Shown here: in pieces, positions 52,563-62,040 of the stretch | Layout: each line of letters begins with the position of its first letter | Numbering within the stretch: position 1 is the stretch's first letter | Translations under genes and position numbers: made by a program | Source of the DNA: an uncultured Clostridia bacterium | GTDB taxonomy: Bacteria > Bacillota > Clostridia > TANB77 > CAG-508 | Assembly: GCA_934141445.1 (NCBI GenBank) | Contig: CAKPCF010000006.1 | Span: forward strand, 1-64,000 | Direction: 5' to 3' | Length of the DNA: 64,000 nucleotides | Notes under the pieces: model-generated | The model's input: the letters and a program-made list of their open reading frames with translations, nothing else | Databases searched by the model: none | Told to the model about the DNA's origin: nothing

Positions 52563-53817
52563 TTATACCTCTTTCCTCTCAATATTAGCTCCTAAACTAT
52601 TCAATTTCAAATCTATATTTTCATATCCTCTTAAGATATATTCCGTTTTTTCTACTTTAGTAGTACCTTTCGCAACTAAACCTGCTAAAACTAATGCAAT
52701 TCCACCTCTTAAATCAGTACTTTGTACTTCTGCTCCGTGCAATTTCCTAACACCCTTAATTATAATTGTTGTTCCCTCTTGATTTACTTTTGCTCCCATT
52801 CTTTTTAATTCCTGAACGAATTTGAATCTATTTTCAAAAATATTTTCTGTAACTACTGATGTTCCTTTGGAAATCGTAAGCATTGTAGAAAAAATTGGTT
52901 GTAAATCAGTTGGAAAACCGTGGATATGGTAATGTTTTTATATCCGTTGCTTTCAATTTCATTGGTGCTTGTATATTGATTGAACTCTTTTCAGTCTTTA
53001 TCTTACATCCTGCTTCTGTTAGTTTATAAAGTAATGGACTTATGTGTTCTGGAACCACATCTTCCAAAGTAACATTTCCACCTGTCATAGCTGTAGCTAT
53101 AAGAATAGTACCTGCCTCAATTCTATCTGGCATAATTTTATATGAAACTTCTTTTAAGCTTTCAACACCTACAATTTTAATTAAATTTGTTCCAGCTCCA
53201 TATATTTTAGCTCCCATTTTATTTAAAAATTGAGCTAAGTCAACTATCTCTGGCTCCATTGCTGCATTTTCTATTTTAATTTCATGATTTCCCAATACAG
53301 ATGCTAATATTATATTTTCTGTTGCACCAACACTTGGAAAATCCAAATGTATTTCACTGCTTTCTATTCTATCACACTTACACTCTATAAAGCTAGTAGT
53401 TTCATCAATTTTTATGCCAATTTTTTGAAACGCTTTTAAGTGTAAATCAATAGGTCTACTGCCTATATCACAGCCACCTGGATATGAAAATTTTGCTTCA
53501 TGAAATCTAGCAATCATTGCACCTGCCAAAATTACTGATGAACGCAATTTTCTCATCAAATTATCTGGAATCTGTTTTTCTTTTAAATTCTTAGAATTTA
53601 TTAAAACTCTTCCTTTTTCTCTTTTTATTTTACAACCTAAAAATTCTAGAATTTCAAGTGTTGTTCTTACATCTTCTATATCTGGTAAATTATATAATTT
53701 TGTTGTTTTTCCATTGATTATACTTGCAGCTAAAATTGGTAAACTTGCATTTTTAGAACCTGAAACTTTTACATTACCTTTTAACTGCTTTCCACCTTTG
53801 ATTATGTAATAATACAT
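52563..53817 (-). CDS. murA: MurA (UDP-GlcNAc enolpyruvyl transferase) with +1 frameshift at CGG
   Basis: First committed step of peptidoglycan synthesis. From ATG 53817 (GGGAGG upstream) the frame shows SGSKNASLPILAAS (Lys22), then PGGCDIGSRPIDLHL with the catalytic Cys116, and reaches TLPYP at codon 299. Codon 300 is CGG (52920-52918) and the frame stops four codons later. Skipping the C reads GGT-TTT-CCA-ACT-GAT, giving the invariant PGFPTD, then LQPIF and MLTISKGTS, ENRF, and the C-terminal domain. Rebuilt length is 417 residues, as in typical MurA. Neither piece alone would be active. It is first in the division cluster, two bases before ftsQ. Confidence 0.93.
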
Positions 53818-53898
53818 TTTATTCACCCTCCCATAATAATTATGTTACATATTATGAGAATTTTACATAAAGTGTGAACTTTTTGTTTAATACTATAT

Positions 53899-54678
53899 TT
53901 AAATTTTTTCTTTTACATAATTATTCATATATTGACGTATTCTTTCAAAAATTTCTTTATCTTCAACAACAATCTTTTCTATTAAGTCGATTGTTTTATT
54001 TACATATTCCTTATTTTTAATTATTTCAAAACTTTTTGAATAATTTATATCAAATAAAAATGTTAATGTATTTAAATACCAGTCCAAAAAATATTTTTGA
54101 TATTTTCTATCAATTTGTTTTCCATTAAATAAAGCTTCTAAAAATTCTTTAGTTATATCTGGTGTTACTTCATATCCATTATTTTTTCCGATTGTTATTG
54201 TATCTTCGCCATTTATAACAAATATTTCTAGTATATCTAATTTATCTGCATCTCTAATAATCTTACAAAATATTTTTTCTTTTTCAGATAATTCATCTGG
54301 AATTTTAAATTTATTGTGATATTCAATTGCATTTTTTATAATTTTATCATATTCTCTAGTATCTGGTATAAAATCGTTTATTTTTTCATCCTCAAATAAT
54401 ACTTTTACACCCATACTCGCGTGATCGATTCCTGTTTTTAAATCATTATAGCTGTGTGCAATTCGTTGCTGTTCAAATCTTCCAATATCATGTAATAATC
54501 CTATTATAGTTGATAAAGCAATATCTGTTTCACTTAAATTTAATGACTCTGCAATTATTTTTGAATTTTCTTCGACTCTAAATGTATGTTCAATTTTTCT
54601 TTTAATCATTAAATTTTCCGCATCATACAAGTTTGCATATTCCATAAATATTCTTTCTGCATTTTTTATATTTATCAT
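53899..54678 (-). CDS. HD-domain phosphohydrolase
   Basis: 259 residues. Motifs HTFRVEENSKIIAESL, then LLHDIGRFEQQR (the HD pair), NAIEYHNK and IIRDADKLDILEIF fit the HD superfamily of metal-dependent nucleotide phosphohydrolases. Substrate unknown. GGGAG precedes the ATG. It starts 15 bases after topB and is probably co-transcribed. Confidence 0.85.
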   Translation of the reverse strand: MINIKNAERIFMEYANLYDAENLMIKRKIEHTFRVEENSKIIAESLNLSETDIALSTIIGLLHDIGRFEQQRIAHSYNDLKTGIDHASMGVKVLFEDEKINDFIPDTREYDKIIKNAIEYHNKFKIPDELSEKEKIFCKIIRDADKLDILEIFVINGEDTITIGKNNGYEVTPDITKEFLEALFNGKQIDRKYQKYFLDWYLNTLTFLFDINYSKSFEIIKNKEYVNKTIDLIEKIVVEDKEIFERIRQYMNNYVKEKI

Positions 54679-54692
54679 ATTATTTACTCCCT

Positions 54693-56597
54693 TTAATACT
54701 TAACAACCAATTTATCTATTTTACTTCTAATATATTTTTCCAATTTATTCATAAAAGTTGCTGAGTCGATTTCTTTTTTTGCAACCATGTCTAATCCTTT
54801 TTCCCAACTAGCAGTAAGATTTGGATTTAGCATATCTGGTATTGTTTTTAAAGTAATATCATATATCATTTCACCTTTTTGAGTTGGGGTTATTATTTGT
54901 GTTTTGCTATTTATCTCAATATATTGAATTCTTTCCAATTTTTTAATTATCTCAGCCCTAGTAGCACTTGTACCAATTCCAGCACCTTTAATTTGTTCTC
55001 TTAAAGCTTCATCTTCAATTAACTTTCCTGCATTTTCCATTGCTAAAATCATTGAACCTGAATTATATCTACTTGGTGGAGTAGTTTCAGCCTCTTTTAT
55101 TTCATAATTCAATGCTTCAATCTCTTGGCCTTTTTTTAAATTTGCAAGAATAGTTAAATTTTCACTCGAATCCTGGTCTTTAGTTTTATTTTTTAATACT
55201 TCCAAATATCCTTGATTTAAGCAGACTTTTCCACTTGCTGTAAACAATTCTTTTTCCACCTCAACACTTGCAGAAACTTTACTATATTCTGCTGGTGGAT
55301 AAAAAATTGCAATAAATCTTTTTACAATAAGTCTATATACATTCTTTTTTAAGTCATCTAATTTATCATAATTTTCAAATCCTTGTCCTGTTGGAATTAT
55401 TGCATAATGGTCTGTGATTTTACTATCATTTACATACTTTGTTTTTATTAAATCTGTACTATATTTTTCTTTAATCATTTTGTCTACATAGCCGTGAATT
55501 TCTTCATCTTTAAAATTTCTATATATTCCGTTTAAGTTATTTCCAATAACTTTTGCAATTGCTGTTGATAAAACTCTTGCATCAGTTCTAGGATATGTAA
55601 CTAATTTTTTTTCGTATAATTCTTGTATTATTTCCAAAGTTTCATCTGGTTTTATTTTAAAATTTTTTGTACATTCATTTTGAATTTCAGCTAAATTAAA
55701 TAATAATGGTGCATTTTCCTTTTGTTTTGATTTCTTTACTTCTAGTACTTTTCCTTTTTTGCCAGCTAAATATGAAATAAATTGTTTTGCATTTTCTTCT
55801 TTTTTAAAGCCAGCATCATTATATAAAATAGGTGATTCATATACTTTTGAATTTTCATTTACTTTCCAATCAGCCTTAAAAGATGATGTACTTTCTCCAA
55901 ATTCTCCAGTTATTTTATAATATTTTGTTTTGACAAAGTTTCTTATTTCTCTTTCTCTTGAAACAACCATTCCAAGTACACAAGTCATAACTCTACCAAC
56001 TGAAATAGAAATTTTATCTTCATTCAAATCTTTTGCAATCCTTCTACCATAAATAATTGAAAGTAATCTTGAAAAATTTATTCCTATTAAATAATCTTCC
56101 TTAGCCCTTAAATAGGCTGAAGCTGATAAGCTGTCATATTCTTCCCAACCCTTAGCTTCTCTTATACCTTTCAAAATTTCTTCTTCTGTTTGAGAATCTA
56201 TCCAAACTCTTTTTCTAATCTTGCTATCTGGCACTCCAACCATATCATCTACTAATCGATATATATATTCTCCTTCTCTTCCAGAGTCAGTTGCAATATA
56301 TATTTCTGTAACATCTTCTCTTGTTAAAAGCCCTTTAATTACATTAAATTGTTTTTCAACAGCTGGAATTACTTCATATTTGTATTTTTCCGGCAAAAAT
56401 GGTAATGTGTTTAGAGTCCATCTTTTCAAATTTTCATCATACTTTTCAGGATAAGACATAGTTACCAAATGACCAACACACCAAGTAATAACCCACTCAT
56501 TACCTTCTATATATCCATTTTTTCTAGTTGTATTTAGTTTTAAAACTTTTGCAAATTCCATTGCTACTGATGGTTTTTCTGTAATTAGTACTTTCAT
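54693..56597 (-). CDS. topB: DNA topoisomerase III
   Basis: 634 residues, type IA topoisomerase that decatenates single-stranded linked DNA. TOPRIM domain with LITEKPSVAM and the acidic ATDSGREGEYI (102-112); catalytic Tyr335 in VTYPRTDARVLS; GIGTSATRAEII and TQKGEMIYD near the C-terminus. No C-terminal zinc fingers, as usual for TopB of Bacillota. Length is slightly short of Bacillus TopB. AAAGGA precedes the ATG. Confidence 0.95.
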   Translation of the reverse strand: MKVLITEKPSVAMEFAKVLKLNTTRKNGYIEGNEWVITWCVGHLVTMSYPEKYDENLKRWTLNTLPFLPEKYKYEVIPAVEKQFNVIKGLLTREDVTEIYIATDSGREGEYIYRLVDDMVGVPDSKIRKRVWIDSQTEEEILKGIREAKGWEEYDSLSASAYLRAKEDYLIGINFSRLLSIIYGRRIAKDLNEDKISISVGRVMTCVLGMVVSREREIRNFVKTKYYKITGEFGESTSSFKADWKVNENSKVYESPILYNDAGFKKEENAKQFISYLAGKKGKVLEVKKSKQKENAPLLFNLAEIQNECTKNFKIKPDETLEIIQELYEKKLVTYPRTDARVLSTAIAKVIGNNLNGIYRNFKDEEIHGYVDKMIKEKYSTDLIKTKYVNDSKITDHYAIIPTGQGFENYDKLDDLKKNVYRLIVKRFIAIFYPPAEYSKVSASVEVEKELFTASGKVCLNQGYLEVLKNKTKDQDSSENLTILANLKKGQEIEALNYEIKEAETTPPSRYNSGSMILAMENAGKLIEDEALREQIKGAGIGTSATRAEIIKKLERIQYIEINSKTQIITPTQKGEMIYDITLKTIPDMLNPNLTASWEKGLDMVAKKEIDSATFMNKLEKYIRSKIDKLVVKY

Positions 56598-56723
56598 CTT
56601 TTATCCTTTCATGCAATCAATATATAAAAAGCAAGTATTACTACCTGCTAGCAATTATCTTTTCACATTGTGTATTATAACATACATTATTCTTAAAATT
56701 CAAACTATTTTATGATATACTGC

Positions 56724-56758
56724 AAAAAAAGAGGAACATTTCTGTGTTCCTCTTTTTA
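56724..56758. terminator. Terminator of the cohesin-like gene
   Basis: AAAAAGAGGAACA, six-base loop, TGTTCCTCTTTTT: 13 pairs with U-runs on both strands. Confidence 0.85.
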
Positions 56759-56773
56759 TAATTTAATATTTAA

Positions 56774-57568
56774 TTATTTTACATCTTTCATGCTCTCATA
56801 TTTGAAATATGAAATAGCAGCTATAACTAAAACTACGAATATTGCTCTCATTGCAACATCTTCTGTTCCAGTATATGGTATATTATTATTAGAAGTTCCA
56901 TTGTTTACTGGAACATTTGTATTGCTTCCAACTTTGTTTGAATTTACTGTTCCATTTACAGGTACATTAGCAATATTTGTATTATTAGTTTTATTTTTGT
57001 TTGCATTAACGTTTAATGTTAATGATGGATTTGCTACATTAGTGTTTGTATTTGTTTTATTTTGGTTTGTATTTGTATTGGCAAGTGGAGCATCACCAAT
57101 TGTAATTGTTGTTGCAATATCTGGTGCTGAAATTGGGCTTTCACTATTTGATGCTAAAATATTTGAAAGTGAAATTTGTCCAGTTTTTCCTGTTACGCCA
57201 CTCTTTGTTTTAAATGTGATTTGGAAAATTTCTTCTTCTGTTTTTACAAATGATGTTTTGAAAATAATAAGTTTTCCAGTATCACTATTAAATTCATGTT
57301 GCCAAGAATTTAAGTCATCCATACTTGACTCACTAATTGTTTCAAAAACTGATGTATCATATTTTAAATAAGATGTTATTGAGTTAACACCATTTTGACC
57401 AGCATCAATATTTGAAATTTTTATTGTTACTGTAAATTCAGTTGCCTCCTTAACTGCTGTACTACTTGGTGTCATTGTTACTGAAAGGCTTGATGCATTT
57501 ACAACACTAACAAGACTACAAACTACTAATATCATTACTAATGTAATTATTAAACATTTCTTCTTCAT
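56774..57568 (-). CDS. Cohesin-like surface protein with IPYTG sorting signal
   Basis: About 264 residues: signal peptide, a cohesin/carbohydrate-binding-like beta domain (about 28-165, with VKEATEFTVTIKISNIDAG, SITSYLKYDTSVFE and IFQITFKTKSG), an Asn/Thr-rich linker, then IPYTG (230-234), a hydrophobic stretch and a basic tail. The end resembles an LPxTG-class sorting signal, so sortase attachment or membrane retention is likely. The neighbouring protease carries a dockerin, so this may be its surface receptor. ATG at 57568 follows AAAGGAG; an earlier in-frame start adds 16 residues without a site. Confidence 0.75.
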   Translation of the reverse strand: MKKKCLIITLVMILVVCSLVSVVNASSLSVTMTPSSTAVKEATEFTVTIKISNIDAGQNGVNSITSYLKYDTSVFETISESSMDDLNSWQHEFNSDTGKLIIFKTSFVKTEEEIFQITFKTKSGVTGKTGQISLSNILASNSESPISAPDIATTITIGDAPLANTNTNQNKTNTNTNVANPSLTLNVNANKNKTNNTNIANVPVNGTVNSNKVGSNTNVPVNNGTSNNNIPYTGTEDVAMRAIFVVLVIAAISYFKYESMKDVK

Positions 57569-57690
57569 AAAATTATATTCTCCTTTACTATTATAGAATA
57601 ACATTTTAATTTTCAAAAATCAACCCCTATTTTTCTATTTTTCTTTACATTTTATTTACAAATGTAACACACTTCTTCTTTTTATTCATG

Positions 57691-59829
57691 CTATATACTA
57701 GCAAATATTGATAACAATTTAGAAAAATCAACAATATTTACATCTCCATCATTGTTCATATCAGCTCCTCTATAAGCATTTCCAGTAAGTTCAAATCCTT
57801 TTTTCTCACTAATATGAAGTAAAATTTTTGAAAAATCAACAATTGTAATCTCTCCATCACCATCTAAATCGCCTCTAACAATTATAGTATATGTTTTTTC
57901 ATCATCTTTATTTTTAAAATTTACTTTCATTCCTGTTTTTACTAATTCTTTGTTATCAACTACTTCATTATTATCAGAATCTATAAAGTGTATATTTGTA
58001 GCATTACTTAAAATATTTTCTTTAAATTTTTCAATACTTGTATTACGATTTATTTTTGTAACATATTCATCATCAAACATATAATAGTCTGATAATATTT
58101 TTAATTCTTCTTTAGTATCTTCTTTTGGCTCATCTGGTTTATCAGTTGGTTTATCTTCATTTCCTTTAACTTCTTCTACTGTTGTAAAAGCTTTTATACA
58201 TGTATCTGCTGTTGTCATATCAATTCCATTGATTGTTAAATCACTTAATTCAAACCATTTTTCACCATCTAGTGAAATAAAACTATCACCTTTTTCAGAC
58301 TCTACATATTCATAAACAGTATCCTTAATTTGAGCTTCTATTGGTATAAAAAATCCTGAACCTTGTTCACCTATTTGTTTTAATACAACTGCAAATTTTT
58401 CACCTGTTATTTTTGTAGGTGTTATATCAACTCTTGTATATCCTGGGCTTAATGTTTTTGTTGTTCCAACCTTTATCAAATCACCATCTTTTAATGATTC
58501 ACCAGTAGGATTTACATATATTTCATAAGATGCATATTGAATATTTGAAATTCCTATATTACTTAAAGTTTCTATCTCATTATCATTTTGTTTTCTATTA
58601 TATACACTTGCAATTAAACCTGCATCTTGGCTAGAATCTCCTATATGATATATTCCACCATAAAAGTCGTTTTGATAAAGATTTGTATAATCAACTTTAT
58701 TAGATGAACTTACACCAAACAAACTTGTTTCAATTAAAACATCATCATAAGAAATATAATAATATCCCTTATCCATTACTGTTGTTCCATAAGAATTTAA
58801 TACTATATAAGCACCATCATTTTTAGGTTGATGTTTACCATTAAAATTTTTTCTACTATAACTATCATCCCAACCGACAATTGTAATAGCATGGTCTCTT
58901 TTTAAACTTGTGTTATCACAATAATATGCTGTTGACAAAGCCACATCTTCTTCATTATCATAGTATTCTTTATCATTTGCAGCAGTAACTGCGGCAATAG
59001 CTCCATAATTTATAATATGATTTTTTATAACATTTCTAATTGCTTTTACTTCATCAGATGTATATTCAACTCGTGAATCATCATAATAACTTACATTTCC
59101 ATTGCTATCATACTTTTTATAAATTGTTGGTAAAACTTCATATCCAGTTGCTATTGTATCAACTTCTTTATCTATCTCGCTTAGATTTATTCTTTTTTCA
59201 TTGTCTTCAAATGGCATATCCTTTTCTAAAACAGCACCCTCGCCATTTATTAAATAGTTAAATGATACATTTGGAATACCACCATCTCCTGCTTCCCTTT
59301 TATATCCTTTTAAATTAGTACCATCTAAAAAAGTTCTAGAAGTTGCGTAATCTAAATGTCTTGTTGAAAACCTTGCCGTTTCTTCTTGTTTTTTACTTAA
59401 ACCAACATTAGTTTCTAATGATGATATTGTAGCAAAAGCCCAACATTCATTAGTACTCCATTGATTTTTTACATCAACCTTTATATCTTCATTTAGATTA
59501 TATGAAGTTTTATTATAATTAGCTGATACACTTTCCAATGAATAATTCATTTTTCTGTTTTTTAAATCACTCAATATACTTGGTACATTATCTTTTGTAA
59601 ATTCAGCAATTAGTTCATCTGAAAGTTCTACATTATATGTATTTGGCATTGGTGTATTTAATCTTTCTTCTGTGCTTAATTCTAGCCACTTTTTAAATTC
59701 TGTAGAATACTTTGCTTCAAAATCATTTGCTTCTGTTGCAAATGCAGAATTTGAAAGTAAAATCCCAGAGAATATTGCTCCTGCACAAATAACTTTCATT
59801 TTATTTGGCACATTTTTAATTAACTTCAT
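57691..59829 (-). CDS. Secreted papain-family (C1) protease with C-terminal dockerin
   Basis: 712 residues: signal peptide (1-32), propeptide-like region, papain-type catalytic domain (about 115-370) with Gln123 and Cys129 in NQWSTNECWAF, His in RDHAITIVGWDD and Asn in IVLNSYGT, a beta-rich domain (about 385-560), an acidic Pro-rich linker, and a dockerin (about 650-712) with two calcium-binding repeats, DLDGDGEITIVDF and DMNNDGDVNIVDF. It would be displayed on the surface through the cohesin-like protein encoded 122 bases downstream. GAGAG precedes the ATG. Confidence 0.9.
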   Translation of the reverse strand: MKLIKNVPNKMKVICAGAIFSGILLSNSAFATEANDFEAKYSTEFKKWLELSTEERLNTPMPNTYNVELSDELIAEFTKDNVPSILSDLKNRKMNYSLESVSANYNKTSYNLNEDIKVDVKNQWSTNECWAFATISSLETNVGLSKKQEETARFSTRHLDYATSRTFLDGTNLKGYKREAGDGGIPNVSFNYLINGEGAVLEKDMPFEDNEKRINLSEIDKEVDTIATGYEVLPTIYKKYDSNGNVSYYDDSRVEYTSDEVKAIRNVIKNHIINYGAIAAVTAANDKEYYDNEEDVALSTAYYCDNTSLKRDHAITIVGWDDSYSRKNFNGKHQPKNDGAYIVLNSYGTTVMDKGYYYISYDDVLIETSLFGVSSSNKVDYTNLYQNDFYGGIYHIGDSSQDAGLIASVYNRKQNDNEIETLSNIGISNIQYASYEIYVNPTGESLKDGDLIKVGTTKTLSPGYTRVDITPTKITGEKFAVVLKQIGEQGSGFFIPIEAQIKDTVYEYVESEKGDSFISLDGEKWFELSDLTINGIDMTTADTCIKAFTTVEEVKGNEDKPTDKPDEPKEDTKEELKILSDYYMFDDEYVTKINRNTSIEKFKENILSNATNIHFIDSDNNEVVDNKELVKTGMKVNFKNKDDEKTYTIIVRGDLDGDGEITIVDFSKILLHISEKKGFELTGNAYRGADMNNDGDVNIVDFSKLLSIFASI

Positions 59830-60119
59830 TTTATTCTCTCTTTCTTAAGTTAAAATATATTTATATTATAAACAGTTTTTTTCAATCTATCAAGTGTAAA
59901 GTCTTCCTTTTCTAGTGTCAAAGTATTTTCAGCTTATTTCTTTTACTACGGCTATATTCTTTTGCTTTTAAAGAACAATTTAATATTAAATTTTAATTAC
60001 ATCTAATTTTAAACATTTATTTTTGTTACAAAATTGTAACTTTTTTTTAATAAATATGATATGTATATTTATTTCTTTTATTGTATAATATAAGTATACG
60101 AAAGATTGAGGGAGTTTTT

Positions 60120-61238
60120 ATGAGCATTAGTTCAACTTTAAAAAAAGAAGGAATTGAAGTAATAGGTCCTTTAAATATATTAGAAATAAATAAAATAGCA
60201 TCAACAATTTCAGAAAAATTATGCAATACTTTTCCAGAACACAATTTAGACCAAAGTAAACTTTTTTCATCTATAGCTCGTTTAAATATGTATGTAGCTA
60301 AATTTCCTGGTAATGATGCTATTGCTAAATATTTTTATAAAAATAATTCTATCTATTTTAGTAATAAAATGAATTTAGATGATTTAAATACTCTTGCAAT
60401 TCATGAATGTATACATTTTATTCAAGAACAAAAAAATAAATCAGGAAAGCTTATAAGACTTGGCCTTTATAATTTAGAAGGAATTAAAAGTTCAGGTATG
60501 GCTCTAAATGAAGCTGCCGTTCAACTTATGGCTTCAAAAGCTTCAAACGCTGAAACAGATAATGTACGTTATTATGGGATGAATTTTTCTACAGAAAGTC
60601 CTGATTTTTACCCTTTGCAAACAGCACTAATACGCGAGCTTGCATATTTTACAGGTACATACCCACTATTTCACAGTACACTATTTAGTAATGATGTATT
60701 TAAAAATACTTTTATTGCTAAATCAAGTAAAAATACATTTAATGAAATCGAAAATAATTTTGATTTACTTGTACATTATGAGTCTGAACTTTCAAAAGTT
60801 ACATATAAGCTTTCTACTTGTAGTGAAAGTGCAAAAGTTTCTCTTACAAATAAAGCAAATAAATTACGTCAATTGATTTTTAATACTACTTTATCTACAC
60901 AAAACACAATTTTATATGATTGCTTTACTAAAGAATTTGAAAATATAAGAGATAAAGAAAGTTTAAATACATTTCAAACAAGAATTTATAATTTTAAAAA
61001 CTTTCTAATCAATGCAGAAAATTACAATTATTATCATGATTTTTATTGTGATATGATGAATAAACTAGAATCCAAACGAGAACTTATTGAAAAATATGGG
61101 ATAATATACTTAACTGATGATGGTCAAAATTCCCTCTCACTAATTGATAGAAATTCTTACAATATATCATTTTTCAGAAAGCTTTTTTCAAAACTTTCAT
61201 TACTAGTTGAGGAAAAAATTCGTGACAAAGATTTATAA
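60120..61238 (+). CDS. HExxH-containing protein of unknown family
   Basis: About 372 residues, no signal peptide or membrane segment. LAIHECIHFIQEQ (about 95-107) is a zinc-metallopeptidase-like HExxH, followed by MALNEAAVQLMASKAS where a glutamate (NEAA) could be the third ligand. The C-terminal half is helical. ATG at 60120 follows GAGGGAG; an in-frame start 13 codons earlier lacks a site. A TATAAT lies at 60084-60089. Native codon use. Confidence 0.6.
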   Translation: MSISSTLKKEGIEVIGPLNILEINKIASTISEKLCNTFPEHNLDQSKLFSSIARLNMYVAKFPGNDAIAKYFYKNNSIYFSNKMNLDDLNTLAIHECIHFIQEQKNKSGKLIRLGLYNLEGIKSSGMALNEAAVQLMASKASNAETDNVRYYGMNFSTESPDFYPLQTALIRELAYFTGTYPLFHSTLFSNDVFKNTFIAKSSKNTFNEIENNFDLLVHYESELSKVTYKLSTCSESAKVSLTNKANKLRQLIFNTTLSTQNTILYDCFTKEFENIRDKESLNTFQTRIYNFKNFLINAENYNYYHDFYCDMMNKLESKRELIEKYGIIYLTDDGQNSLSLIDRNSYNISFFRKLFSKLSLLVEEKIRDKDL

Positions 61239-61239
61239 A

Positions 61240-61306
61240 AGAAATAGGTTTTTAGTAGAAACTTATAGCCATTTTAGGTACACTAGTTTTCTATTAAAAA
61301 CCTATT
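61240..61306. terminator. Bidirectional terminator
   Basis: AAATAGGTTTTTA and TAAAAACCTATTT arms with a further TAGAAA/TTTCTA pairing, between the convergent genes ending at 61238 and 61308. Confidence 0.75.
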
Positions 61307-61307
61307 T

Positions 61308-61868
61308 TTATTTTATAACATTTATTTCCTTTGCTTTTTCAATAACTAATTCTAAATCATTCCAAAAATCTATTTTTTTACTTTCATCTCTTAAAAGTGC
61401 TGCTGGATGAAAAGTAGGCATATACCAAATATCTTTTTTATTTATCCACTTACCTCTTGTTGATGTAATACCATATTCTGATCCTAAAATATTTTTTAAT
61501 GCAGTATTCCCTAGTAATACAATAATTTTAGGTTTTATTTCTATTACCTGTGCCCTTAAATAATCTAAGCAAGCATCTGCTTCTTCTTTTAGTGGTGTTC
61601 TATTATTTGGTGGTCTACATTTTACAACATTGCAAATATAAACATCCTCTCTTTTTATACCAAGACCTTGAAAAGCCATATTCATTAACTTTCCAGCTTT
61701 CCCAACAAAAGGTATGCCTTCTCTATCCTCGTCTGCTCCTGGTCCTTCGCCTATAAACATTATTTTTGCTTCTTTGCTTCCTGTTCCAAAAACAGTTTGA
61801 GTTCTATGTTTACACAAATCACATTTATTACATTGTTTTATTTCTTGTTCTAATTGTTCTAAATCCAT
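61308..61868 (-). CDS. Family-4 uracil-DNA glycosylase
   Basis: 186 residues. Removes uracil from DNA. Iron-sulfur cysteines at C13, C16, C84 (VKCRPP) and C100 (EADAC); GEGPGADEDREGIPFVGKAG is the family-4 active-site loop; MPTFHPAALLR carries the conserved His. Length is standard. It ends against a bidirectional terminator. The ribosome binding site (AAGAGA) is weak. Confidence 0.94.
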   Translation of the reverse strand: MDLEQLEQEIKQCNKCDLCKHRTQTVFGTGSKEAKIMFIGEGPGADEDREGIPFVGKAGKLMNMAFQGLGIKREDVYICNVVKCRPPNNRTPLKEEADACLDYLRAQVIEIKPKIIVLLGNTALKNILGSEYGITSTRGKWINKKDIWYMPTFHPAALLRDESKKIDFWNDLELVIEKAKEINVIK

Positions 61869-61911
61869 TTTCTCTTATTACTGCTTTCTTTTTTTACTTT
61901 TATAGAATTTT

Positions 61912-62032
61912 ATAATATATTTTCGCAATACCGAGTAAGCGATTAACCGAACAAAGTGAGTGCGAATGGAGCAATCTTCATATAAAATAAAAATATAAGA
62001 TTGCGACACCAAGGTATAAGAAAATATATTAT
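61912..62032. repeat. Inverted-repeat element with internal hairpin (MITE-like or structured RNA)
   Basis: About 121 bases bounded by ATAATATATTTTC (61912-61924) and its complement GAAAATATATTAT (62020-62032), extended inward by ATACC/GGTAT. Inside is GCAATCTT (61971-61978) paired with AAGATTGC (61997-62004). The left half (GAGTAAGCGATTAACCGAAC) is GC-richer than the surroundings and non-coding. It fills the gap between pgeF and the glycosylase gene. Confidence 0.55.
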
Positions 62033-62040
62033 GATATTCA

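Noticed and set aside
52563..53817. murA as a pseudogene or two separate genes
   Set aside because: Both parts are fully conserved with no other damage, the joint falls at PGFPTD, and the total length is exactly that of MurA. The second part has no start signal of its own before MLTISKG.
15547..53817. Random insertion errors in the assembly as the cause of all four frameshifts
   Set aside because: Random errors would hit different bases and contexts. All four are an apparent extra C creating CGG before GGN, and I saw no frameshift of another kind in native-looking genes. A systematic base-calling artefact cannot be excluded without reads.
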